A stretch of DNA of 42,302 bases, from the NCBI RefSeq assembly GCF_029840635.1, contig NZ_JAOCCU010000051.1:1-42302 (forward strand), given 5' to 3'. Source of the stretch: Mitsuaria sp. GD03876. GTDB lineage: Bacteria > Pseudomonadota > Gammaproteobacteria > Burkholderiales > Burkholderiaceae_C. A program made the translations under genes and the position numbers. Below, in pieces: positions 25,001 through 31,897 of the stretch (positions are counted from its first letter, which is position 1; each line of letters starts with the position of its first letter). The notes under the pieces are model-generated. The model saw nothing but the letters and a program-made list of their open reading frames with translations. It was not told the DNA's origin and ran no database searches.

Positions 25001-26181
25001 CCCTGGTCATCGGTGGAAACCGTCGTCAGCCCGTCATAGCTGACGCTGGACTTCGCCATCTGCCGCGCACCGCCGCGATTGCCCGGCAGCACGACCACGC
25101 CGGCGTTGCCGCCGGTCTGCTGGTCCGTCACGCTGGTGTCGACCGTGTAGACCGCCGTGGCGCGACCGAGCGCGTCGTACTCGGTCTTGGACAGGCCGTA
25201 GGCGCTGTTGCCCGTGGTCGACGAGCCCGTGTTGAGGAAGTACGGCTGCGTCGAGATCACCGCCACGCCGTACCGGTTGTAGTCGACGTCCTGCGCGATC
25301 AGCCGCGCGCCGCCGGGCTGGTCGTTGCCGTCGAAGCCCTGCGCGACGCTGCGGATCTTTCGACCCGCGCGATCGAAGTACACCCGTGAGTAGCCCGAGA
25401 TCGCCGCGCCGCCCTTGAGCGCCACCGTGTGCTCGAAGCGCACCGCGTCCGCCGGCACTTCGCCCTCGATGGGCGCGCCGATCTGCGGCGACGTGCCGTT
25501 ATGGCAACCCGCGCTGCTGGAGGTCGCATTCCCGCTGGTGGCCGGGTCCATCGCCCCGGTGGACGGGTTGAAGACCTTCAGCCAGCAGTAATAGACCGCC
25601 GTGCTCGTGCCGTCCGCGCGCGTCTCCAGCACCTTGCGGCCGAAGTCGTCGACCGCCCAGCTCGTCGCCACCGCCTCGCCGTTGGGACCGACCAGCCGCG
25701 TCACCGCGCCGAAGCGCGGGTCGTAGGTCCGCGTCTCGCCCTGGCTCAGCGCGTTGGCCGCATTGGTCGCGAACGTCCCCGCCGGCACGACCACGCTCAC
25801 CCCCGCCACGGTCACCGTCTGCGTCAGGTAGCTCGCCGACGCGCCGCGTTGCGCGAACTGCGCCGTCGTCGACGCGCCCGCGCAGTTGGCCGTGGTCGTC
25901 GCCGTCTTGTTCCCGTACGCGTCGCCGTAGGTGTAGCTCGTCGTGACGCACAGGTTGGGCTGGTCCGGCTCGACGGTCTCGCTCTCGAGCAGGCCGTTGG
26001 CCTTGTACGTGAACGCGCTCGTGCGGCTGTAGCTGTAGGACGGGTCCGCCTGCGCGGCGCCCCACCCCATCAGCCCCGCCGCCCCCATCAGCGCCGTCAG
26101 CCCGACGCGGGCCCCGCGCCAGGCGCGCCGCGCCTGACCACCGGTCGACCCCTCGGACATCGCGAGCCGGAATGCACGCAT
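22033..26181 (-). CDS. Sec-exported Rhs/YD-repeat protein with variable C-terminal domain (TcC-like)
   Basis: 1382 residues from the ATG at 26181 (ribosome site AGGGAGAGAG). A signal peptide with an Arg-rich start ends near residue 45 (GWGAAQA-DPS). YD repeats of the type YDALGR, YDAFGNL and YTALGFL fill residues 60-960. The Rhs core end is RLYDPTLGRMMQPDPF then NYDRYAYCYNSPLICTDPTGYS; the two Asp residues in PDPF (about 988) and TDPTG (about 1017) match the autoprotease pair that releases the toxin in TcC/Rhs proteins. The following 365 residues have clearly lower G+C. They contain a hydrophobic segment (PIIIAVAVALIAPEALGYL), a pretoxin region ending in GGGSFANGAKTAAWGYLYN, and a terminal 165-residue Gly/aromatic, beta-rich domain I cannot assign. 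It is the C-like partner of the SpvB-like protein 84 bases upstream. Confidence 0.9.
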   Translation of the reverse strand: MRAFRLAMSEGSTGGQARRAWRGARVGLTALMGAAGLMGWGAAQADPSYSYSRTSAFTYKANGLLESETVEPDQPNLCVTTSYTYGDAYGNKTATTTANCAGASTTAQFAQRGASASYLTQTVTVAGVSVVVPAGTFATNAANALSQGETRTYDPRFGAVTRLVGPNGEAVATSWAVDDFGRKVLETRADGTSTAVYYCWLKVFNPSTGAMDPATSGNATSSSAGCHNGTSPQIGAPIEGEVPADAVRFEHTVALKGGAAISGYSRVYFDRAGRKIRSVAQGFDGNDQPGGARLIAQDVDYNRYGVAVISTQPYFLNTGSSTTGNSAYGLSKTEYDALGRATAVYTVDTSVTDQQTGGNAGVVVLPGNRGGARQMAKSSVSYDGLTTVSTDDQGHTKVEEKNLDGQVIRTRDAMSAEVVHQYDAFGNLVITKDPLGNRITVDFDARGRKVAMNDPDAGVVAYCYDALGQLKAQQSSVMRGGHTPGACPAVDASTTATPVAGWTTMAYDALGRMTSRAEPEYTSSWSYDGCAMGKGKLCQSSTSHGVTRKVAYDALGRVEKQRTDIAGDFSAGTAMSYDANGRLLTQTYPTGVKLRYQYTALGFLRAVTLDTQVNVGGTTLAAGSALWTASTFNAWGKAEQSSYGNGINNHANFLSDTGRLAGLTAGGGASNSAVNQSYKWDSLGLLLRRVDALGDGGGVGALDTFAYDALGRLTQYDVSGGGAAGTSIRTVTLQYNALGMLLSKSDVGNYVYGAQGVANGKPHAVQGIQNQGQNFGYDLNGNATSATGGKWRTVTYTSFNMADAITGAGPTSTWKYDESHQRIKETKSNRITWYLHPDNAGGLGFEREVASNGTQSNRHYVSAGGQSIAVLVTNGALPTLDAAAMAPADLGVVSALKLEYWHKDQLGSLIATSDHAGNVTARYAYDPFGKRRYTNTAYDPYGNLVVDWKPDGSPGTDRGFTGHEHLDDMGIVHMNGRLYDPTLGRMMQPDPFVQEMLNLQNYDRYAYCYNSPLICTDPTGYSFLSKIWKKFKPIIIAVAVALIAPEALGYLTNYSANFVVMGTTGTLELTSLGTAVSGFAAGAISSGNLKGALQGSLRAGLFSFAGDAITQTGSFEGSANGGWGENSWQAVALHGVAGCVTSVAEGGRCGSGMLSASLSQVSLGYKMAFADAVGNRLIGGMIASTVVGGTGSVLGGGSFANGAKTAAWGYLYNLCNPTHGTDCFSDLRSVLYDSPLAKAWYSVFGNPNDPVVNTYYAGFTMTASVIRGYSFQTGLVYTPGEDFGLFFSDSKVYGFDGSAGYVMGYNRGPLSSFQGEATSVNLGFGVMGFGPGYGFTMSNGAYTGSALAIGLKGVPPVGGTLSVGTYKTCTLTVGKTKAGCGG

Positions 26182-26265
26182 GCTCTCTCTCCCTGGTCCG
26201 ATCAGCTCGGACGTGCGGTTCTTGTCGTGGTTCCCGTTCGGGGACTGTTCAGGCGCGTCGCGCGC

Positions 26266-29200
26266 TCAGTCATCCAGCAGCAGCTGCAGGATGGCCGACA
26301 GCACCGCCGGATTCATCGGCGGCTGGACCGCCTGGCTGCCGGTCGTGGCCGTCGCCGTCGGGGACGTGCCCGCGCTCGCGTTGAGCACGTCGATCAGCTT
26401 GGGCACCGAGTTGGTCACCGTCGCGCGGCTCAGCCGCCCCAGGATCCAGTTGTCGCCCGCGATCTTGTTGGCGCAGTTCGCCGTGTCCGGCGCGCAGTAG
26501 GTGTTGGTCGTCGTCTTCGTCGACACCTGGTCCGCCTGCCCCGCCACCGTGCCGCGCGTGGTCACCACGATCTGCGTCGGGTCGCCCGTGTCGTTGTAGG
26601 TGTTGAGCGTCGTGACCACCGGCAGCGGCGTGCCGTTGAGGTCCCAGCCCGACTCGATGCTGCGGCGCAGGTAGGGCCGCGTGATCCTGGCCGTCGTCGC
26701 GCACGGCGCATCCACGCTGGCCGAATCCGGATTGGTCCCCGACGTGCGGTCGCAATAGACGTTCTCGGTCTGGCTCAGCAGGGCCGCGCCCGGCGCGTTC
26801 CAGGCGCCACGGCGCGTCTGCGTGCGCTTGGCCACGCCCGCGTACGGTTCCTCCAGCAGGAAGTCCGTCCACACGCTCAGCGCCTCGCCATTGGGCGCGG
26901 CGTTCTGCTGCACCGTCTGGCGGAAGCCCAGCAGCCCGCGCCCGTCCACCGCGGCCTTCATGCCGGTGTAGCCGAACTCGGTGCGCACCGTCTCCGCGCC
27001 CACGCCCGACTCCTGGTCCAGCGAGCCCACGATCTGGCCCGGCATCATCACATCGGTGAACGGGTACTGGGCCTTGAAGCCGGTGCCCGCGTCGTTGGCG
27101 ACGCGGCCGCTGGCCATCGCCTCGTAGTTCACCGTGGTCTTGAGCCCCGTCGGCGACACGTAGCTGACGAGCCGGTCCGCCGTCTCGACGTTCGACGCGA
27201 CGAAGAGCTTGTTCTTCTTGCTCAGGTCGCTCAGGTCCGGCGCGTTGCGCGAGATCCGCAGGAACTCCACCGAGCCCAGCCCGCGGAAGTCTCCCATCAG
27301 CAGGTCATAGGTCCCGTCGCTCTGGCCCAGGATCATCCCGTTCATCTCGCCCAGCGCGCTCATCGGCGCCTCGCCGAAGGTGCCGTCGCCGTTGGACAGG
27401 AACAGCTGGTTCAGCGACGCGTTGTCGTGCCAGCGGATCAGGTCGTCGCGCCCGTCGCCGTTGACGTCGATCGCGTAGACGCCGTAGTTCTGCCCGATCG
27501 AGTTGCCGCCGTTGCTGCTCAGGCCCTGCGACGCGCCCGTCAGGTTGAAGTTGGCGACGTAGAGCGGTCCGGTGCTCGAGTAGCCCGCGCGCAGCGCGTT
27601 GTTCGTGCCGCCGGTGCCCGGCTGCAGGCAGTCCGAGCGCCCGTCGCCGTTGAAGTCCAGCGACACCGCGCACGAGCTGCCGCCGGAATAGACCTGCGCC
27701 GAGAAGTTGCCGTCGCCGTTGGAGGTCCAGTTGCGGTACTTGCGCGGCGCGCCCGCCGACAGCAGGTCGGCCAGGCCGTCGCCGTTGGTGTCGCGCACGT
27801 AGGTCCACGAGTTCAGCGCGCCGAAGCGCCCCGGATCCGAGTACAGCCCGATGTTGTCGACGTTGGTGGGCGTCAGCGCGAAGCGGCCGTCGGCCTGCGC
27901 CAGGTAGACCTTGGTGCAGGCGTTGCAGATCGGATAGTCCTCGTCGGCGTTCGGGTCGTCGCGCGGATCCGCGGGCGCGCGCGCCGGCAGCGTCGACGTG
28001 ATGATGTCCATCCGCCCGTCGCCGTTGACGTCCATGAAGTAGTAGGTCGCCCCGGCGGTCCATCCAAAGCCGGTCCAGTAGGTGTTGCCCGCGCACTGGC
28101 CGATGATCGCCAGGATCAGGTCGCGCGAGCGCTCGTCGTTGCCCGCCGCGGCGACATCGCCGCAGAACTGCCGCGACAGCGGATTCGACACCTGGCGCTT
28201 GAACGCGATCTGCGCGTTGCCGGTGTCCAGCAGTTGCCGCGTCTGGAAGCTGCCGCTGCCCTGGTTGATGAGGAACTCCGCGCGCGCCGTCTGGCCGCAG
28301 GAGCCGCCGCTGGAGTTCAGGTCGTTGAACACGCGGATCACGTCGGGCAGCCCGTCGCCATTGACGTCGGCCACCGTGGACGAGATGCAGCCGTCGGCGC
28401 GGTTGAGCGCGCCCATCGACGTCAGCGAGGTCGCGACGCTGCTGAAGCTGCCGTCGCCGTTGCTCTGCAGCAGCTGCGTCTCGCCGGCGTTCTCGGCCCA
28501 GCGGATCAGGTCGGTGCGGCCGTCGCCGTTGAAGTCCCCCGCCATCACGCCGTACTTGCCATCCATCGAGGACAGCTTGGTCGACGGCAGGTTGAAGCTG
28601 GTCGAGGCCACGCGGTACGCGCTGCCGGTGGCGTAGTTGAAGCGCGCCGGCGGCAGGCACTGGCTGGCGTTGGCGCCGACGCATTCGGAGATCGCCGCCA
28701 CGCGCGCGCGGCCGGTCAGGCCGCCCTGGGCGTAGTCGATGCGCACCCGCTTGACGAAGAGCCCGCCCGCGGGCGCCGCGCCCGGCTCGGCCGGCGCGGT
28801 CGTCGGCGAGTTGATGTAGGTGTCGATCGCGTCCAGGCGCCGCACGCTGACGTTCTTCGAGCCCTGCTGGTAGGACTCCGCCGCGTCGCTGGTCCGACTC
28901 GAGTAACGGAAGACCACCTTGTTGCTGGGCAGCTGGCTGCCGTTGCCGGTGTACTGGATCTCGCGGATGTTCCATTCGCGGCCCGGCCCGGTGACGTTGT
29001 AGGCGTGGCTGCCCCAGTCGCGCTCGTCGTTCTCGTACTTGAAGTCGATGTAGTTGCCGACGACGTCGCTGATGCGCGCCACCGCCCACACCATCACCGC
29101 CGTCTTGCCCTGCGCGACGACCGACGCCTTGGTGTTGACGTCCGCCGACGGCGAGTTGCCGTATTCATAGATCTGGCCGGCCTTGGTCCAGACCTTGAAG

Positions 29201-29706
29201 TACTGCGGCCCGTTGGCCGCGTCGCTGCCGGTCTGGCCGTAGGCCCGCACGCGCACGAAGCTGTCCTTCTCGGTGCGGTACTCCCGCCAGCCGCTGGACA
29301 GGCCCTTGACATCGTCGACCTGCGGGAACGCCACGACATTGCCCGACGCATCCGTCTGGATCAGGCGCTGGCCGTCCAGGCACAGCTTGTCGCCCGGGCC
29401 GAACACGACGCCGCCGGGCCGGCCATCGGTGTAGCGGGTGGCCGGGCAGCGCGTGATCATCGAGATGCCCTGCAGCGACCAGCCATGCCCCACCGGGCCG
29501 TTGACCCCGCCGCCGGCGTACATGAGGCTCAGGTTGGGCTGCATGCCGCCGATGCCCGGGGGCACGCCGATCGCCTGGCTGTAGGCCGGGCTGCCGGAAC
29601 TCGAGACGCTGATCTGCGCGAACGCGCCGGTCGCCATGACAGCGCCGACGAAGGCGCACGCGAGCATCCGCCCGGCGCGCAGCGGCGCCACAGCCCATCG
29701 ATTCAT
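26266..29706 (-). CDS. Sec-exported SpvB/TcB-like protein with FG-GAP repeats
   Basis: 1146 residues; the ATG at 29706 has a strong ribosome site (AGGGAGG). A signal peptide ends near residue 30 (VMATGAFA-QIS). The SpvB N-terminal domain follows (YSQAIGVPPGIGGMQPNLSL then YAGGGVNGPVGHGWSLQG). Next come at least six FG-GAP/VCBS-type calcium loops of the form DxNGDGxxD, near residues 387, 444, 557, 635, 682 and 744. A TcdB-middle-like region includes RLVSYVSPTGLKTTVNYEAM. This is the domain order of TcB proteins, which with TcC build the hollow cocoon that holds a toxin. Here both halves have Sec signals and no TcA pore gene is present. Closely spaced Cys pairs (RYCP-like, ECVGANASQC, CNAC) suggest disulfides outside the cytosol. 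The Rhs gene follows in the same operon. Confidence 0.9.
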   Translation of the reverse strand: MNRWAVAPLRAGRMLACAFVGAVMATGAFAQISVSSSGSPAYSQAIGVPPGIGGMQPNLSLMYAGGGVNGPVGHGWSLQGISMITRCPATRYTDGRPGGVVFGPGDKLCLDGQRLIQTDASGNVVAFPQVDDVKGLSSGWREYRTEKDSFVRVRAYGQTGSDAANGPQYFKVWTKAGQIYEYGNSPSADVNTKASVVAQGKTAVMVWAVARISDVVGNYIDFKYENDERDWGSHAYNVTGPGREWNIREIQYTGNGSQLPSNKVVFRYSSRTSDAAESYQQGSKNVSVRRLDAIDTYINSPTTAPAEPGAAPAGGLFVKRVRIDYAQGGLTGRARVAAISECVGANASQCLPPARFNYATGSAYRVASTSFNLPSTKLSSMDGKYGVMAGDFNGDGRTDLIRWAENAGETQLLQSNGDGSFSSVATSLTSMGALNRADGCISSTVADVNGDGLPDVIRVFNDLNSSGGSCGQTARAEFLINQGSGSFQTRQLLDTGNAQIAFKRQVSNPLSRQFCGDVAAAGNDERSRDLILAIIGQCAGNTYWTGFGWTAGATYYFMDVNGDGRMDIITSTLPARAPADPRDDPNADEDYPICNACTKVYLAQADGRFALTPTNVDNIGLYSDPGRFGALNSWTYVRDTNGDGLADLLSAGAPRKYRNWTSNGDGNFSAQVYSGGSSCAVSLDFNGDGRSDCLQPGTGGTNNALRAGYSSTGPLYVANFNLTGASQGLSSNGGNSIGQNYGVYAIDVNGDGRDDLIRWHDNASLNQLFLSNGDGTFGEAPMSALGEMNGMILGQSDGTYDLLMGDFRGLGSVEFLRISRNAPDLSDLSKKNKLFVASNVETADRLVSYVSPTGLKTTVNYEAMASGRVANDAGTGFKAQYPFTDVMMPGQIVGSLDQESGVGAETVRTEFGYTGMKAAVDGRGLLGFRQTVQQNAAPNGEALSVWTDFLLEEPYAGVAKRTQTRRGAWNAPGAALLSQTENVYCDRTSGTNPDSASVDAPCATTARITRPYLRRSIESGWDLNGTPLPVVTTLNTYNDTGDPTQIVVTTRGTVAGQADQVSTKTTTNTYCAPDTANCANKIAGDNWILGRLSRATVTNSVPKLIDVLNASAGTSPTATATTGSQAVQPPMNPAVLSAILQLLLDD

Positions 29707-29795
29707 GGATCCTCCCTGGATCGCCGCAGGCGCTGACCCGTCGGCTCACCGGCCGATCGCGTCGCCTTTGCGAAGAAGTATTTGGTTCTGTCAAA

Positions 29796-29818
29796 GCGAA
29801 GTATCGCTTCGCCTTTTT
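29796..29818 (+). terminator. Terminator-like hairpin with T tract
   Basis: GCGAAG (29796-29801) pairs with CTTCGC (29807-29812) across a five-base loop and is followed by CTTTTT. In form it is an intrinsic terminator reading plus, yet no plus-strand gene lies upstream for 9.6 kb. It may be a relic of an island boundary or limit antisense transcription into the regulator gene. Confidence 0.45.
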
Positions 29819-29945
29819 CTGAGTTCGTGACGGACAGGGTCAGGTCTTTCCCTGATCGGCGGGTCATCCGGCTGTCACGCGACCGCGCGGCGCCCGCTCG
29901 GCGGCGCGCCGGACCTCGGGGTCATTCCGGGCGTCGCCCGCAGGA

Positions 29946-29959
29946 GGACAGCGCTATCC
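29946..29959. promoter_or_regulatory. Operator-like palindrome 3 upstream of the LacI-type regulator
   Basis: GGACAGCGCTATCC matches operator 1 at 13 of 14 positions and lies eight bases before the regulator start codon. This indicates autoregulation and identifies the regulator as the likely repressor of the gntK operon. Confidence 0.75.
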
Positions 29960-29967
29960 TCCCGCCA

Positions 29968-30993
29968 ATGTCCTCCGCACCCGCTTCCAAGCGCCGCCGC
30001 GCCACCGGCCGCGCGACCCTGCAAGACGTCGCCCTGGCCGCCGGCGTCAGCCCGATCACCGCGTCGCGCGCGCTGCGCGGGGAACGCAGCGTCGCCGCGG
30101 AGCTCGTGGAACGCGTGACCGCCGCGGTCGCGCAGCTCGGCTACGTGCCCGATCCGGCCGCGCGGGCGCTGGCGTCCGCGCGCAGCAACCAGGTCGTCGT
30201 GCTGATCCCGTTGCTGTCGAACGCGCTGTTCGTCGACCTGCTCGACGCGGCGCAGCGCACGTTGCTGGCCGCCGGTTACCAGAGCCTGATCGGCGTCACG
30301 CACTACCACCCGGAGGAAGAGGAAGCGCTGCTGCGGACTTACCTGATGAACCGGCCGGCCGGCTTGCTGGTCACCGGCTTCGACCGCACGGAAGCCGCCC
30401 GCGCGCTGCTCAACGGCAGCGGCGTTCCCTGCGTGCATGTGATGGAGAACCGCGGCGAGGCCGGGCTGCATTCGGTCGGCTTCTCGCAGCAGGCCGCCGG
30501 CCACGCGATGACCGCCGAGCTGATGCGACGCGGTTATCGCCGCATCGCGTTCGCCGCCGCTCAGCTGGATCCGCGCACGCTGCAGCGCGCCGCGGGCTAT
30601 CGTGCCGCGCTCGGCGCGGCCCACGATCCGGCGCTGGAGTTCATGGACGCGGCGCCCTCCTCCTTCGCGCTGGGCGCCGCGCTGTTCGAACGGGTGCTGG
30701 CGTCGGCGCCCGACGTGGACGCGATCTTCTTCAACAACGACGACCTCGCGCAGGGCGCGCTGCTGCAGGCCTTGCGGCTGGGCGTGCAGGTGCCGGAGCG
30801 GGTGGCCGTCGTCGGTTTCAACGACCTGACCGGCGGGGACCAGATGCTGCCGCCGTTGAGCACCGTGCGCACCCCGCGGGGCGACATCGGCCTGCATGCG
30901 GCGAGGATGCTCATCGCGCTGATGCGCAACGAGGCGGTGCCGGAGCCCTGCCTGGATCTGGGCTTCCAGCTGGTGATGCGGGAGAGTTGCTGA
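29968..30993 (+). CDS. gntR: LacI-family transcriptional regulator, probable gluconate repressor
   Basis: 341 residues from the ATG at 29968. A longer frame from 29782 runs through the hairpin and operator and is unlikely. The LacI helix-turn-helix is at about residues 17-40 (ATLQDVALAAGVSPITASRALRG, partly quoted as LQDVALAAGVSPITASRAL), with the hinge helix GYVPDPAARALAS ending near 70. A periplasmic-binding-protein-like effector domain follows (VVVLIPLLSNALFVDLLDAA, FFNNDDLAQGALL, VGFNDLTGGDQMLPPLSTV). The domain style matches the GntR/IdnR branch of LacI regulators. A palindromic site before its own gene also occurs twice before gntK, so the regulon is probably gntK-dctQMP plus itself, with gluconate or 6-phosphogluconate as inducer. 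The distance of 10 kb to its target is unusual and suggests an insertion between them. Confidence 0.88.
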   Translation: MSSAPASKRRRATGRATLQDVALAAGVSPITASRALRGERSVAAELVERVTAAVAQLGYVPDPAARALASARSNQVVVLIPLLSNALFVDLLDAAQRTLLAAGYQSLIGVTHYHPEEEEALLRTYLMNRPAGLLVTGFDRTEAARALLNGSGVPCVHVMENRGEAGLHSVGFSQQAAGHAMTAELMRRGYRRIAFAAAQLDPRTLQRAAGYRAALGAAHDPALEFMDAAPSSFALGAALFERVLASAPDVDAIFFNNDDLAQGALLQALRLGVQVPERVAVVGFNDLTGGDQMLPPLSTVRTPRGDIGLHAARMLIALMRNEAVPEPCLDLGFQLVMRESC

Positions 30994-31017
30994 GCAACCG
31001 GGGAGCTGAGGCCCCGC

Positions 31018-31047
31018 GGGGCCAAGGGGCCAAGGGGCCAAGGGGCC
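31018..31047. repeat. Short tandem repeat GGGGCCAA x 3.75
   Basis: Three full units of GGGGCCAA plus GGGGCC, just after the regulator gene. It abuts a 14-base palindrome GGCCCCGCGGGGCC (31010-31023). Eight-base unit repeats like this can change in copy number by slippage; here it lies between convergent genes, so an effect on expression is not obvious. Confidence 0.85.
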
Positions 31048-31115
31048 GCCACGGACGCGGCGGGCCCTGGGTCGGAACGGCGGTGGTCACGACGATGCCG
31101 GCCACCGCGGCGCGG

Positions 31116-31784
31116 TCAGAACGGCGCCGGTCGTCCCGACACGCGCCATTCGCGGCGCGGTGCCCAGGTGGCGCTGACGCGCGCCAGGCCGAAGGGATGA
31201 CGCGTCTCCAGCCGCACCGGCGGGACGGGCCTTCTGCCGCGGCCCACCGCCGGCATCGGGATCAGCACCGGCACGGTCGCGCGCGGCGCGACATCGATCC
31301 AGCCGGCGGCGCTGGGTACCGGCAGGTCGCCGACGGTCACGGCGATGTCGCGGCGGGCCCGGCCGCTGCGATCCGAGACCGACAGCGCCAGCATCACCGT
31401 GTCGCCGGCGAAGCCGGGCAGCGGCGGCGTGCAGGACAGGCGCAGGCCGCGCAGCGATTCGATGCCGACGCCCACGCACCCGAGCAGGATCATCAACAGC
31501 CCGATGCCGCCGGCCAGGGCCAGCCAGGACTCGAGCGCGACGGCCAGCGCCAGGACCGGCACCACGCAGCCCATCAGCGCCAGGCACGGCAGCGAGGGGG
31601 CGATGCGCAGGTCGCGAAAGCGAAGCTCGACCTGGTCCGGCTGGCGCGAGAGGAAGTCGGCGTCGTTCGCGGCGCCTCCCGGCGCGGACGGCACACCGAC
31701 CCGCGACAGGCTCGCCACCCCGAGGGGTGCGCGGAAGACGCGCGGCGACGGACGACCAGAAGGCGGGATCGACGAAGGGGACAT
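31116..31784 (-). CDS. Short DUF58-like membrane protein
   Basis: 222 residues from the ATG at 31784, which has GGAGG at about nine bases. Two adjacent membrane segments (LALMGCVVPVLALAVALESW and ALAGGIGLLMILLGCVGV) near residues 66-108 are followed by a beta-rich domain ending in RGRRPVPPVRLETRHPFGLA. That ending resembles the segment 'RG.y.l.p..l.s.fPfGLf' which precedes the von Willebrand-like part of DUF58 proteins. The vWA-like C-terminal half of a full DUF58 protein (usually 300-430 residues) is missing; the gene stops at WRVSGRPAPF. It is either a short family variant or a truncated gene. DUF58 proteins usually sit next to MoxR ATPases, and none is present here. Confidence 0.62.
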   Translation of the reverse strand: MSPSSIPPSGRPSPRVFRAPLGVASLSRVGVPSAPGGAANDADFLSRQPDQVELRFRDLRIAPSLPCLALMGCVVPVLALAVALESWLALAGGIGLLMILLGCVGVGIESLRGLRLSCTPPLPGFAGDTVMLALSVSDRSGRARRDIAVTVGDLPVPSAAGWIDVAPRATVPVLIPMPAVGRGRRPVPPVRLETRHPFGLARVSATWAPRREWRVSGRPAPF

Positions 31785-31852
31785 GAGAGGGAACCTCCGA
31801 GCGCGTTGACAACACACTCACTGTCTCCCAGCCCCCTTTGCCGCACCATCCT

Positions 31853-31896
31853 CTCAAATGGTCAAAGAACCGCGCTGACCTACTCAAATGAGTCAG
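31853..31896. promoter_or_regulatory. Paired CTCAAATG repeats, operator-like
   Basis: CTCAAATGGTCA (31853-31864) and CTCAAATGAGTCA (31883-31895) are direct repeats exactly 30 bases apart. The second is part of an inverted repeat ACTCA-AA-TGAGT. They lie 70-110 bases before the DUF58-like gene and against the stop codon of the RND permease gene. The spacing of about three helical turns fits two bound dimers of one regulator; identity unknown. Confidence 0.4.
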
Positions 31897-31897
31897 T

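Larger units (their letters stand above)
29707..29967. other. Divergent intergenic region between the SpvB-like gene and the LacI-type regulator
   Basis: 261 bases serving two divergent genes. It is AT-richer than its surroundings at 29770-29830. On the minus strand a TTGACA (29794-29789) could be the -35 box for the SpvB-like gene, but no good -10 follows at the usual distance. A hairpin at 29796-29812 and an operator at 29946-29959 are listed separately. Confidence 0.5.

Noticed and set aside
27290-28560. Regularly spaced similar sequences in the SpvB-like gene, considered as a DNA repeat array or CRISPR
   Set aside because: They encode FG-GAP/VCBS calcium loops (DxNGDGxxD); spacing is irregular and there are no spacers or cas genes.
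25429-29736. A 1435-residue open frame on the plus strand opposite the Rhs and SpvB-like genes
   Set aside because: It is a stop-free antisense shadow of GC-rich codons: Arg/His/Val-rich, no domains, no ribosome site, and it covers two genes with clear families.
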